In this document: piece after piece, positions 1 to 9,901 of the stretch
How positions within the stretch are numbered: the stretch's first letter is position 1
Layout of the letters: each line of letters starts with the position of its first letter
Source: DATJKD01 sp963728295
GTDB lineage: Bacteria; Pseudomonadota; Gammaproteobacteria; Steroidobacterales; Steroidobacteraceae
DNA: 64,000 nt
Direction of reading: 5' to 3'
Assembly (NCBI GenBank): GCA_963728295.1
Contig: CAVSKB010000019.1
Location: forward strand, 558,001 to 622,000
The notes under the pieces: model-generated
What the model was told of the DNA's origin: nothing
What the model saw: only the letters and a program-made list of their open reading frames with translations
Databases searched by the model: none
Made by a program: the position numbers and the translations under genes

Positions 1-1
1 G

Positions 2-736
2 GTCGACGCGGCGGACGTCGTGCGCGAGGCGCTGGTCGTATCGGCGCTCGAAAGCGCGCGCCGCGCCGAAGAGCTCGGTCTGCCGCACGATCGCATCGTC
101 ATTTCCTGCAAGGTGAGCGGCGTGCAGGACCTGATCGGGGTGTACCGCAACCTGGCCGCGCGTTGCGACTATCCGCTGCATCTCGGGCTCACCGAGGCGG
201 GCATGGGTTCGAAGGGCATCGTCGCCTCGACCGCGGCGATGGCCGTGCTGTTGCAGGAGGGTATCGGCGACACGATCCGCGTGTCGCTGACTCCGGAACC
301 CGGCGGCGACCGCACGCAGGAGGTGATCGTCGCGCAGGAGATGCTGCAGACGATGGGACTGCGGTCGTTCACGCCCATGGTGGTCGCATGCCCGGGCTGT
401 GGACGCACGACCTCGAGCTATTTCCAGGAGCTCGCGCAGAAGATCCAGTCGCATCTGCGTCACCGCATGCCCGAGTGGCGCAAGCGCTATCACGGCGTCG
501 AGGAGATGACCGTCGCGGTGATGGGCTGCGTCGTCAACGGTCCGGGCGAAAGCAAGCACGCCAACATCGGGATCAGCCTGCCCGGCACCGGCGAGCGGCC
601 GGTCGCGCCCGTCTACATCGACGGCGAGAAGGGACCGACGCTCAAGGGCGACCACATCGCGGAGGAGTTCCAGCAACTCGTCGAGGACTACGTGGCGCGG
701 ACCTACGGGAGGTCGCGAGAGGAGAAATCGGCATGA
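2..736 (+). CDS. ispG: 4-hydroxy-3-methylbut-2-enyl diphosphate synthase (IspG/GcpE), 3' part
   Basis: IspG is a cytoplasmic 4Fe-4S enzyme of the MEP isoprenoid pathway; it reductively opens the MEcPP ring to give HMBPP. About 244 C-terminal residues are visible and the 5' end lies outside the window. The three expected cluster cysteines are present: two in CPGCG (codons at 389 and 398) and one in GCVVNGPGE (codon at 527). The Glu of NGPGE is the usual fourth ligand. The stop overlaps the start of phhB as ATGA at 733-736, so the two are probably translationally coupled. The family call is secure; only the N-terminal TIM-barrel half is missing. Confidence 0.96.
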   Translation, partial: VDAADVVREALVVSALESARRAEELGLPHDRIVISCKVSGVQDLIGVYRNLAARCDYPLHLGLTEAGMGSKGIVASTAAMAVLLQEGIGDTIRVSLTPEPGGDRTQEVIVAQEMLQTMGLRSFTPMVVACPGCGRTTSSYFQELAQKIQSHLRHRMPEWRKRYHGVEEMTVAVMGCVVNGPGESKHANIGISLPGTGERPVAPVYIDGEKGPTLKGDHIAEEFQQLVEDYVARTYGRSREEKSA

Positions 737-1062
737 CGCGGCTCACCGAACGCAAGTGCAGCGCCTGCGCGGCCGGCACGCCGCCGCTCGCAGACGCGGA
801 AGCGAAACGGCTGCTCGCCGAGCTCGACCCGGGCTGGTCGGTGGCTGAGGACGGCAAGGCGATCCGGCGCGCCTTCCGCTTCGACGACTTCTACCGCACG
901 ATGGCCTTCGTCAATGCCGTCGCCTGGATCGCAAACATCGAGGATCATCACCCGGATCTCGAGCTGGGCTACAACTACTGCCGGGTGCGCTTCTCGACTC
1001 ATTCCGTCGGCGGGCTGTCCGCCAACGACTTCATCTGCGCTGCCAAGGTCGACGCCCTCTGA
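733..1062 (+). CDS. phhB: 4a-hydroxytetrahydrobiopterin dehydratase (pterin carbinolamine dehydratase)
   Basis: This 109-residue cytoplasmic enzyme dehydrates 4a-hydroxytetrahydropterin, the product released by aromatic amino acid hydroxylases such as PhhA. The family signature is visible: DHHPDLE with His72 and His73, then STHSVGGLSANDF with His90 and Asp99. The length is normal for the family. It starts with ATG inside the ispG stop (4-base overlap), so it is the distal gene of that operon. No phenylalanine hydroxylase gene lies in the window, so its partner must be elsewhere, or it serves another pterin-dependent reaction. Transcription runs toward the palindromic repeat at 1070-1539. Confidence 0.93.
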   Translation: MTRLTERKCSACAAGTPPLADAEAKRLLAELDPGWSVAEDGKAIRRAFRFDDFYRTMAFVNAVAWIANIEDHHPDLELGYNYCRVRFSTHSVGGLSANDFICAAKVDAL

Positions 1063-1069
1063 AGGTAGG

Positions 1070-1539
1070 TGCTCGCCGCCACTCGGCCGCGGTGTATCCG
1101 CAGCCGCTTACCACGATTCAGGAGCGTTACAGCGCTGAAGATGGGTGCCCCGCACACCTTGTCGGCGTACGCCGCATCAGTAGTGGTATCGCGGAATCGT
1201 CGAGGCAGTCCTTCGCGAAGAGTGCCCGCGACGTCTAACTGTGGGGACGGAGGCCTGCTTCGCGGCTGGGATACCACCGCGTCCACGCGCCGGCTCGTGC
1301 ACCCACCGTGGCATCGGCGAGCCGGTGCTTGGACCGGTGTCTCCCAGCCGCGACCACGCCTCCGCTCCCGCCGTTAGACGTGCGGGCACTCCGAAGCGAT
1401 GACTCTCGACGACTCCGCGATACCACCGGCGCTGCGGTGTGCGCCGACAGAATGTGCGGGGCACCCTCTGCGCTCTGCAATGTCCGCTCGATCGTGGTAA
1501 GCGGCTGGCGATACACCGCGGCCGAGCGCCGGCGAGCAG
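1070..1539. repeat. Dispersed nested palindromic element, copy 1
   Basis: This element of about 470 bp fills the gap between two convergent genes and is repeated at 39150-39633. Its two halves are imperfect reverse complements about an axis at CCACCGTGG (near 1303-1311). Each half also carries its own inverted ends of the form CGGTGTATC...CAGCCG: left half 1089-1107 against 1261-1281, right half 1334-1352 against 1501-1524. A second motif, GGTATCGCGGA, occurs once per half in opposite orientations (1183-1199 and about 1411-1428). Long stretches match copy 2, for example GGTATCGCGGAATCGTCGAG at 1185 and GCGGCTGGGATACCACCGCG at 1262. Reading frames inside it show no protein-like composition. 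It could fold as one long hairpin in DNA or RNA. Confidence 0.85.
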
Positions 1540-1571
1540 CCACGGCACCGCGCCTCCACCGCGGTGACCCG

Positions 1572-3241
<1,670 letters not shown>

Positions 3242-3245
<4 letters not shown>

Positions 3246-4479
3246 GCCGCGCCGCGCACCAGTTGCGGCACGTCGCCCCGCACGCCGAGTGCGTGCTCGG
3301 TGAGCGCGCGACGCAGAAAGGACTGCTGCGCGACCATGCTCATCCCAAGCCGGCGCAACGAGGCGATGGCCGGATTCTCTGCGCCGAACAGCCGGTTGAG
3401 CCCATCGACCACACTCATCATCAAGGCATTCTCGCTGCGCCGCCAGCGCTCGTAGCGGCGCAGTACCCTGAGGCCCGTCCAGTCTTCATCGGCGGCGATT
3501 GCGCCCGACAGCACCTCGACCAGGCAGGCGCAATCGAGCAGCCCGAGATTCGCCCCCTGCCCCGCGAGCGGGTGGATCGTGTGCGCGGCATCACCTACGA
3601 GCGCGATCCTCGGCCGGCAGTACTCGCGCGCGTGCCAGAGTGCGAGCGGGAAGCGGGCCCGCCCGCTCGCGAGCGTCATATCGCCGAGCACCCGGCCGCT
3701 GGCCTCGGTAACGCGCGCGGAAAATTCCTCCCGCGGGAAGGTCGACGAGCGACTCGGCTTCGGCAGGCGTCGTCGTCCACACGATCGAGACGCGTCCGTC
3801 CCGCAAAGGCAGTAGCGCGATCGGTCCGCTGGGCAGGAACCGCTGCCAGGCCGTCTCCCCGTGTGGCCGCGCGGTCGCGAGATGCGCGACAACGGCCTCC
3901 TGGGGATACGGCTGACCGACGCGCTCGATGCCGGCGAGCTCGCGTGTCGGCGATGCGCCGCCGTCGGCGCCCACCACCAGCGCCGCGCGCAGCCGTCGAC
4001 CGTCGGCGAGGGTGAGCCGCGCGCCGTCCTCGCCGGCCTCGAGATCCGCAAGCGCGGTGTGCAGCCGCGTCAGGCGGCGGAGCAACGGCGACTCCGACAG
4101 CGCCCATTGCACCCGCAGGTTCTCCACGATGTGTCCGAGGTCCGGCTCGCCGGTCTCAGCCGCCGAAAACTTGAGCGCGTCAGGTGCATCGGGCCGGCTC
4201 GCGGCGTCCCACACCACCATCCCCGAGTACGAGCACGCCTCCCGCTCGATCGGCTCCCAGCGCCTCGACCGCGTTGAGGATCCGCTGCGAGGCGCGCGAA
4301 AGTGCGGAGACACGCAGGTCCACCTCGCCGGCCCGCGGCGCCGCGGGCGTAGCGGGCTCGACGAGCGCGACGCGCAGTCCGCCGACATGCGGATCGCGCG
4401 CCGCGAGCGCCGCGAAGCACGGTCCAACCATGCCGCCGCCCACGACGACGATGTCGAAGTCGGGCCGGGAGCTGCTCAA
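3242..4479 (-). CDS. ubiI: UbiI/VisC-type FAD-dependent ubiquinone biosynthesis hydroxylase (two frame breaks)
   Basis: A class A flavin monooxygenase of the UbiH/UbiF/UbiI family, which hydroxylates the ubiquinone ring. The N-terminal dinucleotide motif reads DIVVVGGGMVG, and the conserved family motif near the C-terminus is ALVGDAAHTIHPLAGQGANLGL. The likely start is TTG at 4479, overlapping the ubiH stop. Homology crosses all three frames: it leaves the first near 4262 and the second near 3738. At the second site, CTTCCCGCGG looks like CTTCCGCGG plus one C. With both shifts repaired the protein is about 412 residues, normal for the family. Position after ubiH favours UbiI, but UbiH-family subtypes are hard to separate by sequence. 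Confidence 0.85.
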
Positions 4480-5733
4480 ACGGGCCTCAGCGGCAAGGCG
4501 ACGCCGCGCGCAAGCCGCGGAATCCGCCCGGCCGCACCGACGCTCAGGCGCGATAGCGCGCTCTTCGCCGATGGCAGGACATCGAAGGCGACGAGCCCGA
4601 GCCCGCGCAGGTTCCGCACCACGCCGAGCGGCGTCCCGAAGAGACGCACCAGCCCGTCGGTGAATCCGACGATGCGGCGGCGATCCTCGGCACGCCATGC
4701 GGCATACGCATCGAGGATCGCTTCGCTGCCCGGATCGATCTCGCCGGCCGCGAGCGCTTCGGCGAGCACTTCCGCGAGGCTCGCGGCGTCTCGCAGCCCC
4801 AGGTTGAATCCCTGCCCCGCGATCGGGTGCAGGCCCTGCGCCGCATTGCCGACGATCGCAAGACGCGGCGCCGTGTGGCGCTCGGCACGCGTCAGCGCAA
4901 GCTCGTACCCCTGACGGCGCCCGACGCTGAGCAGCCGGCCGAGCCGCAGCCCGAACGCCTCCTGGAGTTCCGCGAGAAAGGCTGCGTCCGGCAGCGCGAT
5001 CAGCCGCGCCGATTCGTCCGGTGCGCGGGTCCACACCAGGCCACAACGTCCGTCAGCAAGCGGCAGCATGGCGAGTGGCCCGTGTGGCGTGAACCGCTCA
5101 TAGGCCACATGGTCGTGGAACCGCTGCGTGGTGAGCGTCGCGACGATCGCGGTCTGCCCGTAGTCCCAGTGCTCGGCCGGGATGCCAGCACGCTCGCGCA
5201 GCAGCGAGCGCGCACCATCGGCCGCGATCACGAGCCGCGCGTCGAGCCGCATGGGCCCGGTGCCTGTTTCGATCTCGAGGCTCCGTGTCCCGCCCTCGTT
5301 AGAGGTATCCGTGACCCGCGCCGGCGCGAGCAGGCGAATCCGGGGCTGCGATCCGATCGCAGGCCACAACGCAGCTCCGATCGCCCGGTTCGATATGACA
5401 TAACCCAGCGCATCCATGCCTTCGCTCGGAGGCGTCGATCCGGGCGACGCCGAAGCGCCCCTGTTCGGACACATGGATCCGCCGAATGGGGGTCGCCTCG
5501 CGTTCCATGTCGCGCCAGACACCGAGCGCCCGATAGGTCCGCACGCTGCCGTTGGCCAGCGCGGTCGTGCGCTCATCGAAGCTTGGCGGCTCGGCGGCGT
5601 CGGGCGCCGCCGCCTCGATCAGCACGATCGAGAGGTCGAGCGGCGCGAGTGCGAGTGCGAGCGTCGCACCGACCATGCCGCCGCCACAGATGGCGAGATC
5701 GCAGGTCGGTCCGACCGGCGCCGGTTCGTTCAT
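4476..5733 (-). CDS. ubiH: 2-octaprenyl-6-methoxyphenol hydroxylase, UbiH-type (one frame break)
   Basis: An FAD monooxygenase of ubiquinone biosynthesis acting on the octaprenylphenol ring. The N-terminus has LAICGGGMVGATLALAL for FAD binding. The C-terminal half has the family motif AIVGNAAQGLHPIAGQGFNLGL, in which the usual Asp of GDAA is Asn, as is often seen in UbiH. Homology switches frame at about 5424, where one extra base separates DASE from EGMDALGYV; repaired, the protein is about 419 residues. Its ATG overlaps the pepP stop (ATGA), and its stop overlaps the ubiI start. The pepP-ubiH-ubiI order is the standard gammaproteobacterial arrangement and supports the assignment. Confidence 0.89.
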
Positions 5734-7043
5734 GCGGCGCGCATCACCCGCTCGATCTCGTCGGGCGTGCGAGGCAGTCCGTCCGTCAGCACCTCACAGC
5801 CGCCGGTCGCGATCGCGACGTCGTCCTCGATACGGACGCCGATGTTCCACCAGCGGCGTGGCACGCCCTTGCTCCCTGCCGGGATATAGATGCCCGGCTC
5901 GACGGTCAGACACATCCCCGGCTCGAGAACGCGCCACTCGTCGCCGACCTTGTAGTCGCCGACGTCGTGCACATCCATGCCGAGCCAGTGACCCGTGCGG
6001 TGCATGAAGAACCGCCGGTAGGCGCCTTCCTTGATCAGCGCGGCTACACGGCCCTTGAGAAGACCCAGCCGGACCAGGCCCCTGGTGATCGCCTGCACGG
6101 CCGCGTCGTGTGGATCGTTCCAGTGGTTGCCCGGCCGGCAGCGGGCGAGCGCCGCTTCCTGTGCCTCGAGCACGACCTCGTACACGGCGCGCTGCTCGGG
6201 GCTGAAGCGGCCGTTGACCGGGAAGGTGCGCGTAATGTCGGAGGCATAGTAGCGGTACTCGCAACCGGCATCGATCAGCAGCAGGTCGCCGTCCTCGAGC
6301 TGGGCGCTGTTGGCGTGGTAATGCAGCGTGCAGGCATTCGCCCCGCCGCCCACGATCGGGTGATAGGAGATGTCGGCGTTATGGCGGTGGAACTCGTGAA
6401 GGAGCTCCGCCATCAGCTGGTACTCGTATACGCCCGGCCGCGTGGCGCGCATCGCCCGCACATGTGCTCCGACCGCGATCTGGGCGGCGCGGCGCATCAC
6501 GGTGAGCTCGGCACGACCCTTGTAGAGCCGCATGTCGTGCAGCAGGTGATCGAGGGCGACGAACTCCTGCGGGGTGTGGATGCCGAGCCGAGACTGGCCG
6601 CGCAGGCTGTTCACCCAGCCAATGACCCGGTGATCGAAATCCGCGTTGAGCCCCATCGTGTAATACACGCGCCCGCAGTTCTCGATCAGGCCCGGCAGGA
6701 TGTCGTCGATGTCGCCGATAGGGAACGCATCGTCGGCGCCGTAGTCGCGCGTCGCGCCGTCCGGGCCCGCCCGCTTGCCGTCCCAGGTCTCGCGAGTCGG
6801 GTCGCGGTCGCGCACGAAGAGGATGTACTCGGCCTGCGGACGCCCGGGGATCAGCACCGCAACCGATTCGGGCTCGTTGAAGCCGGTGAGATAGTGAAAA
6901 TCGCTGTCCGGCCGGAAGGAGTAGTGCACGTCGTTGTTGCGCTGCTTCTCGACGGCGGTGGGCAGGATGGCGATGCCGCCCTTGCCCATCATCCGCATCA
7001 GCTGGCGTCGCCGGCGGGCGAACTCATCCTTGCGAACGGTCAT
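5730..7043 (-). CDS. pepP: Xaa-Pro aminopeptidase P
   Basis: A cytoplasmic dinuclear metallopeptidase that removes N-terminal residues preceding proline. The protein is 437 residues from ATG at 7043 (MTVRKDEF), matching the usual length of about 440; an upstream in-frame extension reads antisense to ygfB and is not real. All five metal ligands are visible: Asp258 in LLIDAG, Asp269 in ASDITRTF, His352 in TGHWLGMDVHD, Glu382 in TVEPG and Glu406 in RIEDD. The N-terminal creatinase-like domain spans about residues 1-170. It lies between ygfB and ubiH in the conserved operon. Confidence 0.97.
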   Translation of the reverse strand: MTVRKDEFARRRRQLMRMMGKGGIAILPTAVEKQRNNDVHYSFRPDSDFHYLTGFNEPESVAVLIPGRPQAEYILFVRDRDPTRETWDGKRAGPDGATRDYGADDAFPIGDIDDILPGLIENCGRVYYTMGLNADFDHRVIGWVNSLRGQSRLGIHTPQEFVALDHLLHDMRLYKGRAELTVMRRAAQIAVGAHVRAMRATRPGVYEYQLMAELLHEFHRHNADISYHPIVGGGANACTLHYHANSAQLEDGDLLLIDAGCEYRYYASDITRTFPVNGRFSPEQRAVYEVVLEAQEAALARCRPGNHWNDPHDAAVQAITRGLVRLGLLKGRVAALIKEGAYRRFFMHRTGHWLGMDVHDVGDYKVGDEWRVLEPGMCLTVEPGIYIPAGSKGVPRRWWNIGVRIEDDVAIATGGCEVLTDGLPRTPDEIERVMRAA

Positions 7044-7050
7044 ATTGCGC

Positions 7051-7608
7051 TCAGTGACGCGTGGTGGGGCCAGAGCCCTGGCGACGTTCTGCCCGCAGCT
7101 CGTCGTATACGAGCTGCACGCCGACCCGGAGAAATTCCACGAGCTCCGTGTATGCGTCTTCCTCGATCTCCATCGGGTCGAGGCCAATCGACCCGCCGCG
7201 CGAGATCTCGGCGAAGTCCGCCAGCACCTCGGTCACCTCTCCGGAACGTGCCGGCGGCGCGGTCGGGGCCGTCGATCCGAAGCCATACAGAAAACCCTGG
7301 CACCAGGCCGACAGCGCGTCGACGCGCTCATCGAGCGCGGCATCGTCGTCGGGAAGCAGCGGATCGAATTCCATGTCCGGCGCGGCGAGCACCGCGGCGC
7401 TCTGCTCGAACAGATCCGCCAGCGGTCCGTCGCGATCCGGCAGCGTGACCGTCTCCGGGAGTATCTCGTCGAGCCAGTCACCGAACCCGAAGCCGCTGCG
7501 GACGCACAATGCCCCGCACAGACAACCGTGCGCTTCGGCGGCATGGACCGACGAGCCTCCGGCCGCAAGCGCCTGCGCGACTTCGTTGAAGGCCAGCGAG
7601 GATGTCAT
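7051..7608 (-). CDS. ygfB: UPF0149 family protein YgfB
   Basis: A 185-residue acidic, cysteine-containing protein of the UPF0149 (YgfB/YecA) family. The early motif EAHGCLCGALC and the later WCQGFLYGFG and EIEEDAYTELVEFLRVGVQL blocks are typical. No enzymatic activity is established for most of this family; in Pseudomonas, YgfB homologues have been linked to regulation of peptidoglycan-related genes. It is first in the ygfB-pepP-ubiH-ubiI operon, 7 bases before pepP. It is divergent from the small coiled-coil gene at 7708, so the 99-base gap must hold the promoters for both directions. Confidence 0.9.
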   Translation of the reverse strand: MTSSLAFNEVAQALAAGGSSVHAAEAHGCLCGALCVRSGFGFGDWLDEILPETVTLPDRDGPLADLFEQSAAVLAAPDMEFDPLLPDDDAALDERVDALSAWCQGFLYGFGSTAPTAPPARSGEVTEVLADFAEISRGGSIGLDPMEIEEDAYTELVEFLRVGVQLVYDELRAERRQGSGPTTRH

Positions 7609-7669
7609 TGGACTTATCCTAACATTCCGACCCGCCGCCGGCCCCGCAAACCCGCGTCCAGCGCGTCAA

Positions 7670-7698
7670 TTGCTTCCCCGCCGAGGCGGCCCTATAGT
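7670..7698 (+). promoter_or_regulatory. Sigma70-type promoter of the coiled-coil gene-zapA unit
   Basis: TTGCTT (7670-7675) and TATAGT (7693-7698) are separated by exactly 17 bases. The predicted transcription start is about 7705, only a few bases before the ATG at 7708. The transcript would therefore be leaderless or nearly so, and no Shine-Dalgarno sequence could be used for the first gene. Confidence 0.6.
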
Positions 7699-7707
7699 TC
7701 TCCGCAT

Positions 7708-7941
7708 ATGAACGATACCGCCGCAAAATCCCCGGTCGATGCCGAGTTGCGCCGCCTCGAGCGCCGACTGGACGAGCTCGTCACCTCCGTGCAGCAGCTC
7801 AAGGAAGAGAACCGCGCGCTGCGCCACCGCCAGGACAACCTGATCTCCGAGCGGGCCAACCTCCTGCAGAAGAACGAGCAGGTCCGCGCCCGGGTCGAGG
7901 CGATGATCGGTCGCCTCAAGTCGATGGAGCACGGCGCATGA
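7708..7941 (+). CDS. Small coiled-coil protein (TIGR02449-like), upstream of zapA
   Basis: A 77-residue protein that is almost entirely heptad-like coiled coil (about residues 12-70: LRRLERRLDELV, then LKEENRALRHRQ). Small proteins of this kind, grouped as TIGR02449, regularly precede zapA in gammaproteobacteria. They resemble the division protein ZapB in size and composition, but they are not proven orthologues. The stop overlaps the zapA start (ATGA at 7938-7941), implying co-translation. A structural role at the division ring with ZapA is a reasonable inference from context only. A promoter sits immediately upstream. Confidence 0.85.
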   Translation: MNDTAAKSPVDAELRRLERRLDELVTSVQQLKEENRALRHRQDNLISERANLLQKNEQVRARVEAMIGRLKSMEHGA

Positions 7942-8255
7942 GCGACGATCGCGTCACGCGAGTCAGCGTCCGTGTGCTCGACCGTGAGTACCAGGTCGCC
8001 TGTCCGGCCGAGGAGCGCTCGGACCTGCTCGATTCCGCGGAGTACCTCGACGCCAAGATGCGCGAGGTGCGCGATACCGGCAAGGTGGTCGGGCTCGACC
8101 GGATTGCCGTGATCTCGGCGCTCAATATCGCGAACGAGCTGATCAAGATGCGCCACAACGGCGGCACGCTCGACGGCGACCTCGGTGCGCGGCTGCGCGG
8201 GATGCGCGAGCGCGTCGAGGCGGCGCTGGAGAAAGGCAAACAACTGGAATTGTGA
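7938..8255 (+). CDS. zapA: Cell division protein ZapA
   Basis: ZapA binds FtsZ and promotes bundling of protofilaments at midcell. At 105 residues it matches the family: an N-terminal globular part (VSVRVLDREYQVACPAEE, then LLDSAEYLDAKMREVR) followed by a C-terminal helix that dimerises as a coiled coil. The segment RIAVISALNIANELI is characteristic. It overlaps the upstream coiled-coil gene by 4 bases. A GC hairpin follows directly after the stop, and the 6S RNA gene comes next, the conserved gammaproteobacterial order. Confidence 0.95.
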   Translation: MSDDRVTRVSVRVLDREYQVACPAEERSDLLDSAEYLDAKMREVRDTGKVVGLDRIAVISALNIANELIKMRHNGGTLDGDLGARLRGMRERVEAALEKGKQLEL

Positions 8256-8275
8256 GGACGCAGCATCGCGTCCTC
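8254..8275 (+). terminator. Hairpin immediately after zapA
   Basis: A perfect 8-bp stem, GAGGACGC with GCGTCCTC around a 6-base AGCATC loop, begins within the zapA stop codon. No T-tract follows, so it is a weak intrinsic-terminator candidate. It could instead be an RNA-stabilising or processing hairpin before the 6S RNA. Confidence 0.45.
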
Positions 8276-8282
8276 TCGAATT

Positions 8283-8475
8283 GGCGCCGCCTGCGGTGTT
8301 CGACACGGTCCGGGTTACCTCTCGACCGTAAGTCAAAACCCAGGGGAGTCAGGCTCAGTCGGCAGAATTGTGCAGGTCCGCCTTGAGCGGAAAGCCTTAA
8401 GTGCCGCAGCCTTCCCCGAATGTTGCTCCATGTCGAGAGCAATGGTTCGTGACGGCACATGCGGGTGGCGCCTTC
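8283..8475 (+). ncRNA. ssrS: 6S RNA
   Basis: 6S RNA binds the sigma70 holoenzyme by mimicking an open promoter. The assignment rests on position (between zapA and fau, as in most gammaproteobacteria) and on sequence. The terminal stem is formed by GGCGCC at 8283 and 8467 with flanking complementarity. The internal segment AAAGCCTTAAG near 8391 matches the conserved part of the family, and the total size is about 190 nt. The exact ends are estimates. It probably continues as a joint transcript with the downstream fau gene, as in E. coli. Confidence 0.82.
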
Positions 8476-8496
8476 CCTTTTCCTGCGCGGATCCGC

Positions 8497-9135
8497 ATGG
8501 CGCAGCGCTCCAGACAAGTAGCGGATGAACGGCGGCGCCTGCGCGGTCTGCGCCGCGCGGTGGCCGGCCGGGAGCGACGTGTCGCGGAGCGGCGCATCGC
8601 GGCGACACTGCGCAGGCTTGGATGTACCGCCCGCGGCCGACGGGTCGCGCTATATCTCGCGCGCGATGGCGAGGTCGACCTCGCGGAGCTGATCCGGGCC
8701 GCGCGCCGCGGAGGGGTCCGGCTCTATGCGCCGTACATCACCAGCCGGCGTCGCCGCACGATGCGCTTCATGCCGCTGCGCGACGAACGCGCGCTGCGAC
8801 GCAACTGGTACGGCATCGACGAACCCGAGTACGGACCGGCTCTCGGCATCGCGCCGGTTCGGCTCGACGTGATCCTGACGCCGCTGGTCGGTTTCGACCG
8901 AAATGGCCATCGCCTCGGGATGGGGGCGGGTTACTACGACCGCGCGCTGCGACGGCGGCTCGCAGGTGTCGGCGCCTGGCGACGGCCGCGGCTCATCGGC
9001 GTCGCCTTCGCCTGCCAGGAAACCGGCACGATCGCGGCAGCTCCGTGGGACGTGCCGCTCGACCTGGTCGTGACGGAACGCGGCGTGCTGCGCCCCGCAC
9101 GCGGATCCAACCGACGCACAGGGAGCGAGAAGTGA
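8497..9135 (+). CDS. fau: 5-formyltetrahydrofolate cyclo-ligase
   Basis: An ATP-dependent enzyme that converts 5-formyl-THF to 5,10-methenyl-THF. The start at ATG 8497 (MAQRSRQ) gives 212 residues and avoids running into the 6S RNA; a longer in-frame extension to 8401 would overlap it. Diagnostic features are the LTPLVGFDRNGHRLGMGAGYYDR block, which binds ATP and substrate, the basic N-terminal helix, and the conserved final VPLDLVVTE. The stop overlaps the start of the EVE-domain gene. The sequence is unusually arginine-rich, in line with the GC content. Confidence 0.92.
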   Translation: MAQRSRQVADERRRLRGLRRAVAGRERRVAERRIAATLRRLGCTARGRRVALYLARDGEVDLAELIRAARRGGVRLYAPYITSRRRRTMRFMPLRDERALRRNWYGIDEPEYGPALGIAPVRLDVILTPLVGFDRNGHRLGMGAGYYDRALRRRLAGVGAWRRPRLIGVAFACQETGTIAAAPWDVPLDLVVTERGVLRPARGSNRRTGSEK

Positions 9136-9597
9136 AGTACTGGCTCTTCAAGACCGAACCATCGACTTTCGGCGTGGAGCATCTCGCGCGCGCGAAGAAC
9201 GCGACGACCGCATGGGATGGAGTGCGCAACTACCAGGCACGCAACATGCTTCGGGACGAGATGCAGAAGGGCGACCTCGGCTTTCTCTATCACTCGAGCT
9301 GCGATGAGCCGGGCATCGCGGGAATCGTCCGCGTGGTGCGTGCCGGCTACCCCGAGGCGGCCGCGCTCGATCGCGAAACATCCCTACTACGATCCCGACA
9401 GCGATCCGAAGGAGCCACGCTGGTACAGCGTCGACATCCGCCTCGAGCGTCGCATCGAACCGCCGATCACGCTCGAAACCTTGCGCAAACACGCGCACCG
9501 GGGCCTCAAGGACATGGTGATACTGCGGCGAGGCAACCGGCTCTCGGTGACGCCGATTAGCGACCGGGAATGGAGGTTCATACTCACGCTCGCGTGA
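9132..9597 (+). CDS. EVE domain-containing protein (one frame break)
   Basis: A small EVE/PUA-like-fold protein; this fold recognises modified bases, and the family is related to human THYN1. The GTG start at 9132 overlaps the fau stop. It opens with the family signature YWLFKTEPSTFGVEHL, followed by WDGVRNYQARNML and GDLGFLYHS. The C-terminal part, YYDPDSDPKEPRWYSVDI, is in another frame. The shift is at about 9378, where GAAACATCCC appears to contain one A too many (expected DREHPYYDP). Repaired, it is about 155 residues, normal for the family. The biological substrate in bacteria is unknown. Confidence 0.87.
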
Positions 9598-9703
9598 GAA
9601 AGTGTCTTGATTTCCAGCGCGAGCGGCGCATCGATCATCGGATGCGCACGATCGCGCGAGCGCGAATCACCGAGAGGCAGCGCAGAGATCCGTGACGTGC
9701 CTC

Positions 9704-9732
9704 TTGCAATTGAATATTGAATTCTGTAAATA
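9704..9732 (+). promoter_or_regulatory. Promoter of the lysine-rich microprotein gene
   Basis: TTGCAA (9704-9709), a 17-base spacer, then TAAATA (9727-9732) form a good sigma70 promoter in an AT-rich island that contrasts with the GC-rich surroundings. The predicted start is near 9739. The short leader contains GGAG at 9757-9760, well placed for the ATG at 9767. Confidence 0.65.
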
Positions 9733-9766
9733 CTGCGCCCGGACTAACCCGACATGGAGATCCAAC

Positions 9767-9835
9767 ATGGCAGCTAAGGCAAAGAAGTCGTCCAAGAAGA
9801 AGGCTGGCAAGAAGAAGGCCGCCAAGAAGAAGTAG
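9767..9835 (+). CDS. 22-residue lysine/alanine-rich microprotein
   Basis: A 23-codon frame encoding a peptide in which 12 of 22 residues are lysine, in clusters of KK or KKK separated by Ala, Ser or Gly, with a KKK C-terminus. This resembles an isolated histone H1 or AlgP-type tail. Evidence that it is real: a strong upstream promoter, a Shine-Dalgarno GGAG at 9757, a stop directly after the last lysine cluster, and a perfect intrinsic terminator at 9902-9932. It would thus be a monocistronic gene. Nucleic-acid binding (chromosome or rRNA) is inferred from charge only. No family name can be assigned, and it is too short for routine gene callers. Confidence 0.7.
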   Translation: MAAKAKKSSKKKAGKKKAAKKK

Positions 9836-9901
9836 GACGCATCGGAACCAGAGGTGGCGACCTCACCGATAGGAAAGATCGCCGCCTCCTCCGAGACGAA
9901 G

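Noticed and set aside
4827..7448. Plus-strand open frame of 873 codons antisense to ubiH, pepP and ygfB
   Set aside because: It spans three genes on the other strand that have full family signatures; no domain is recognisable in the antisense translation.
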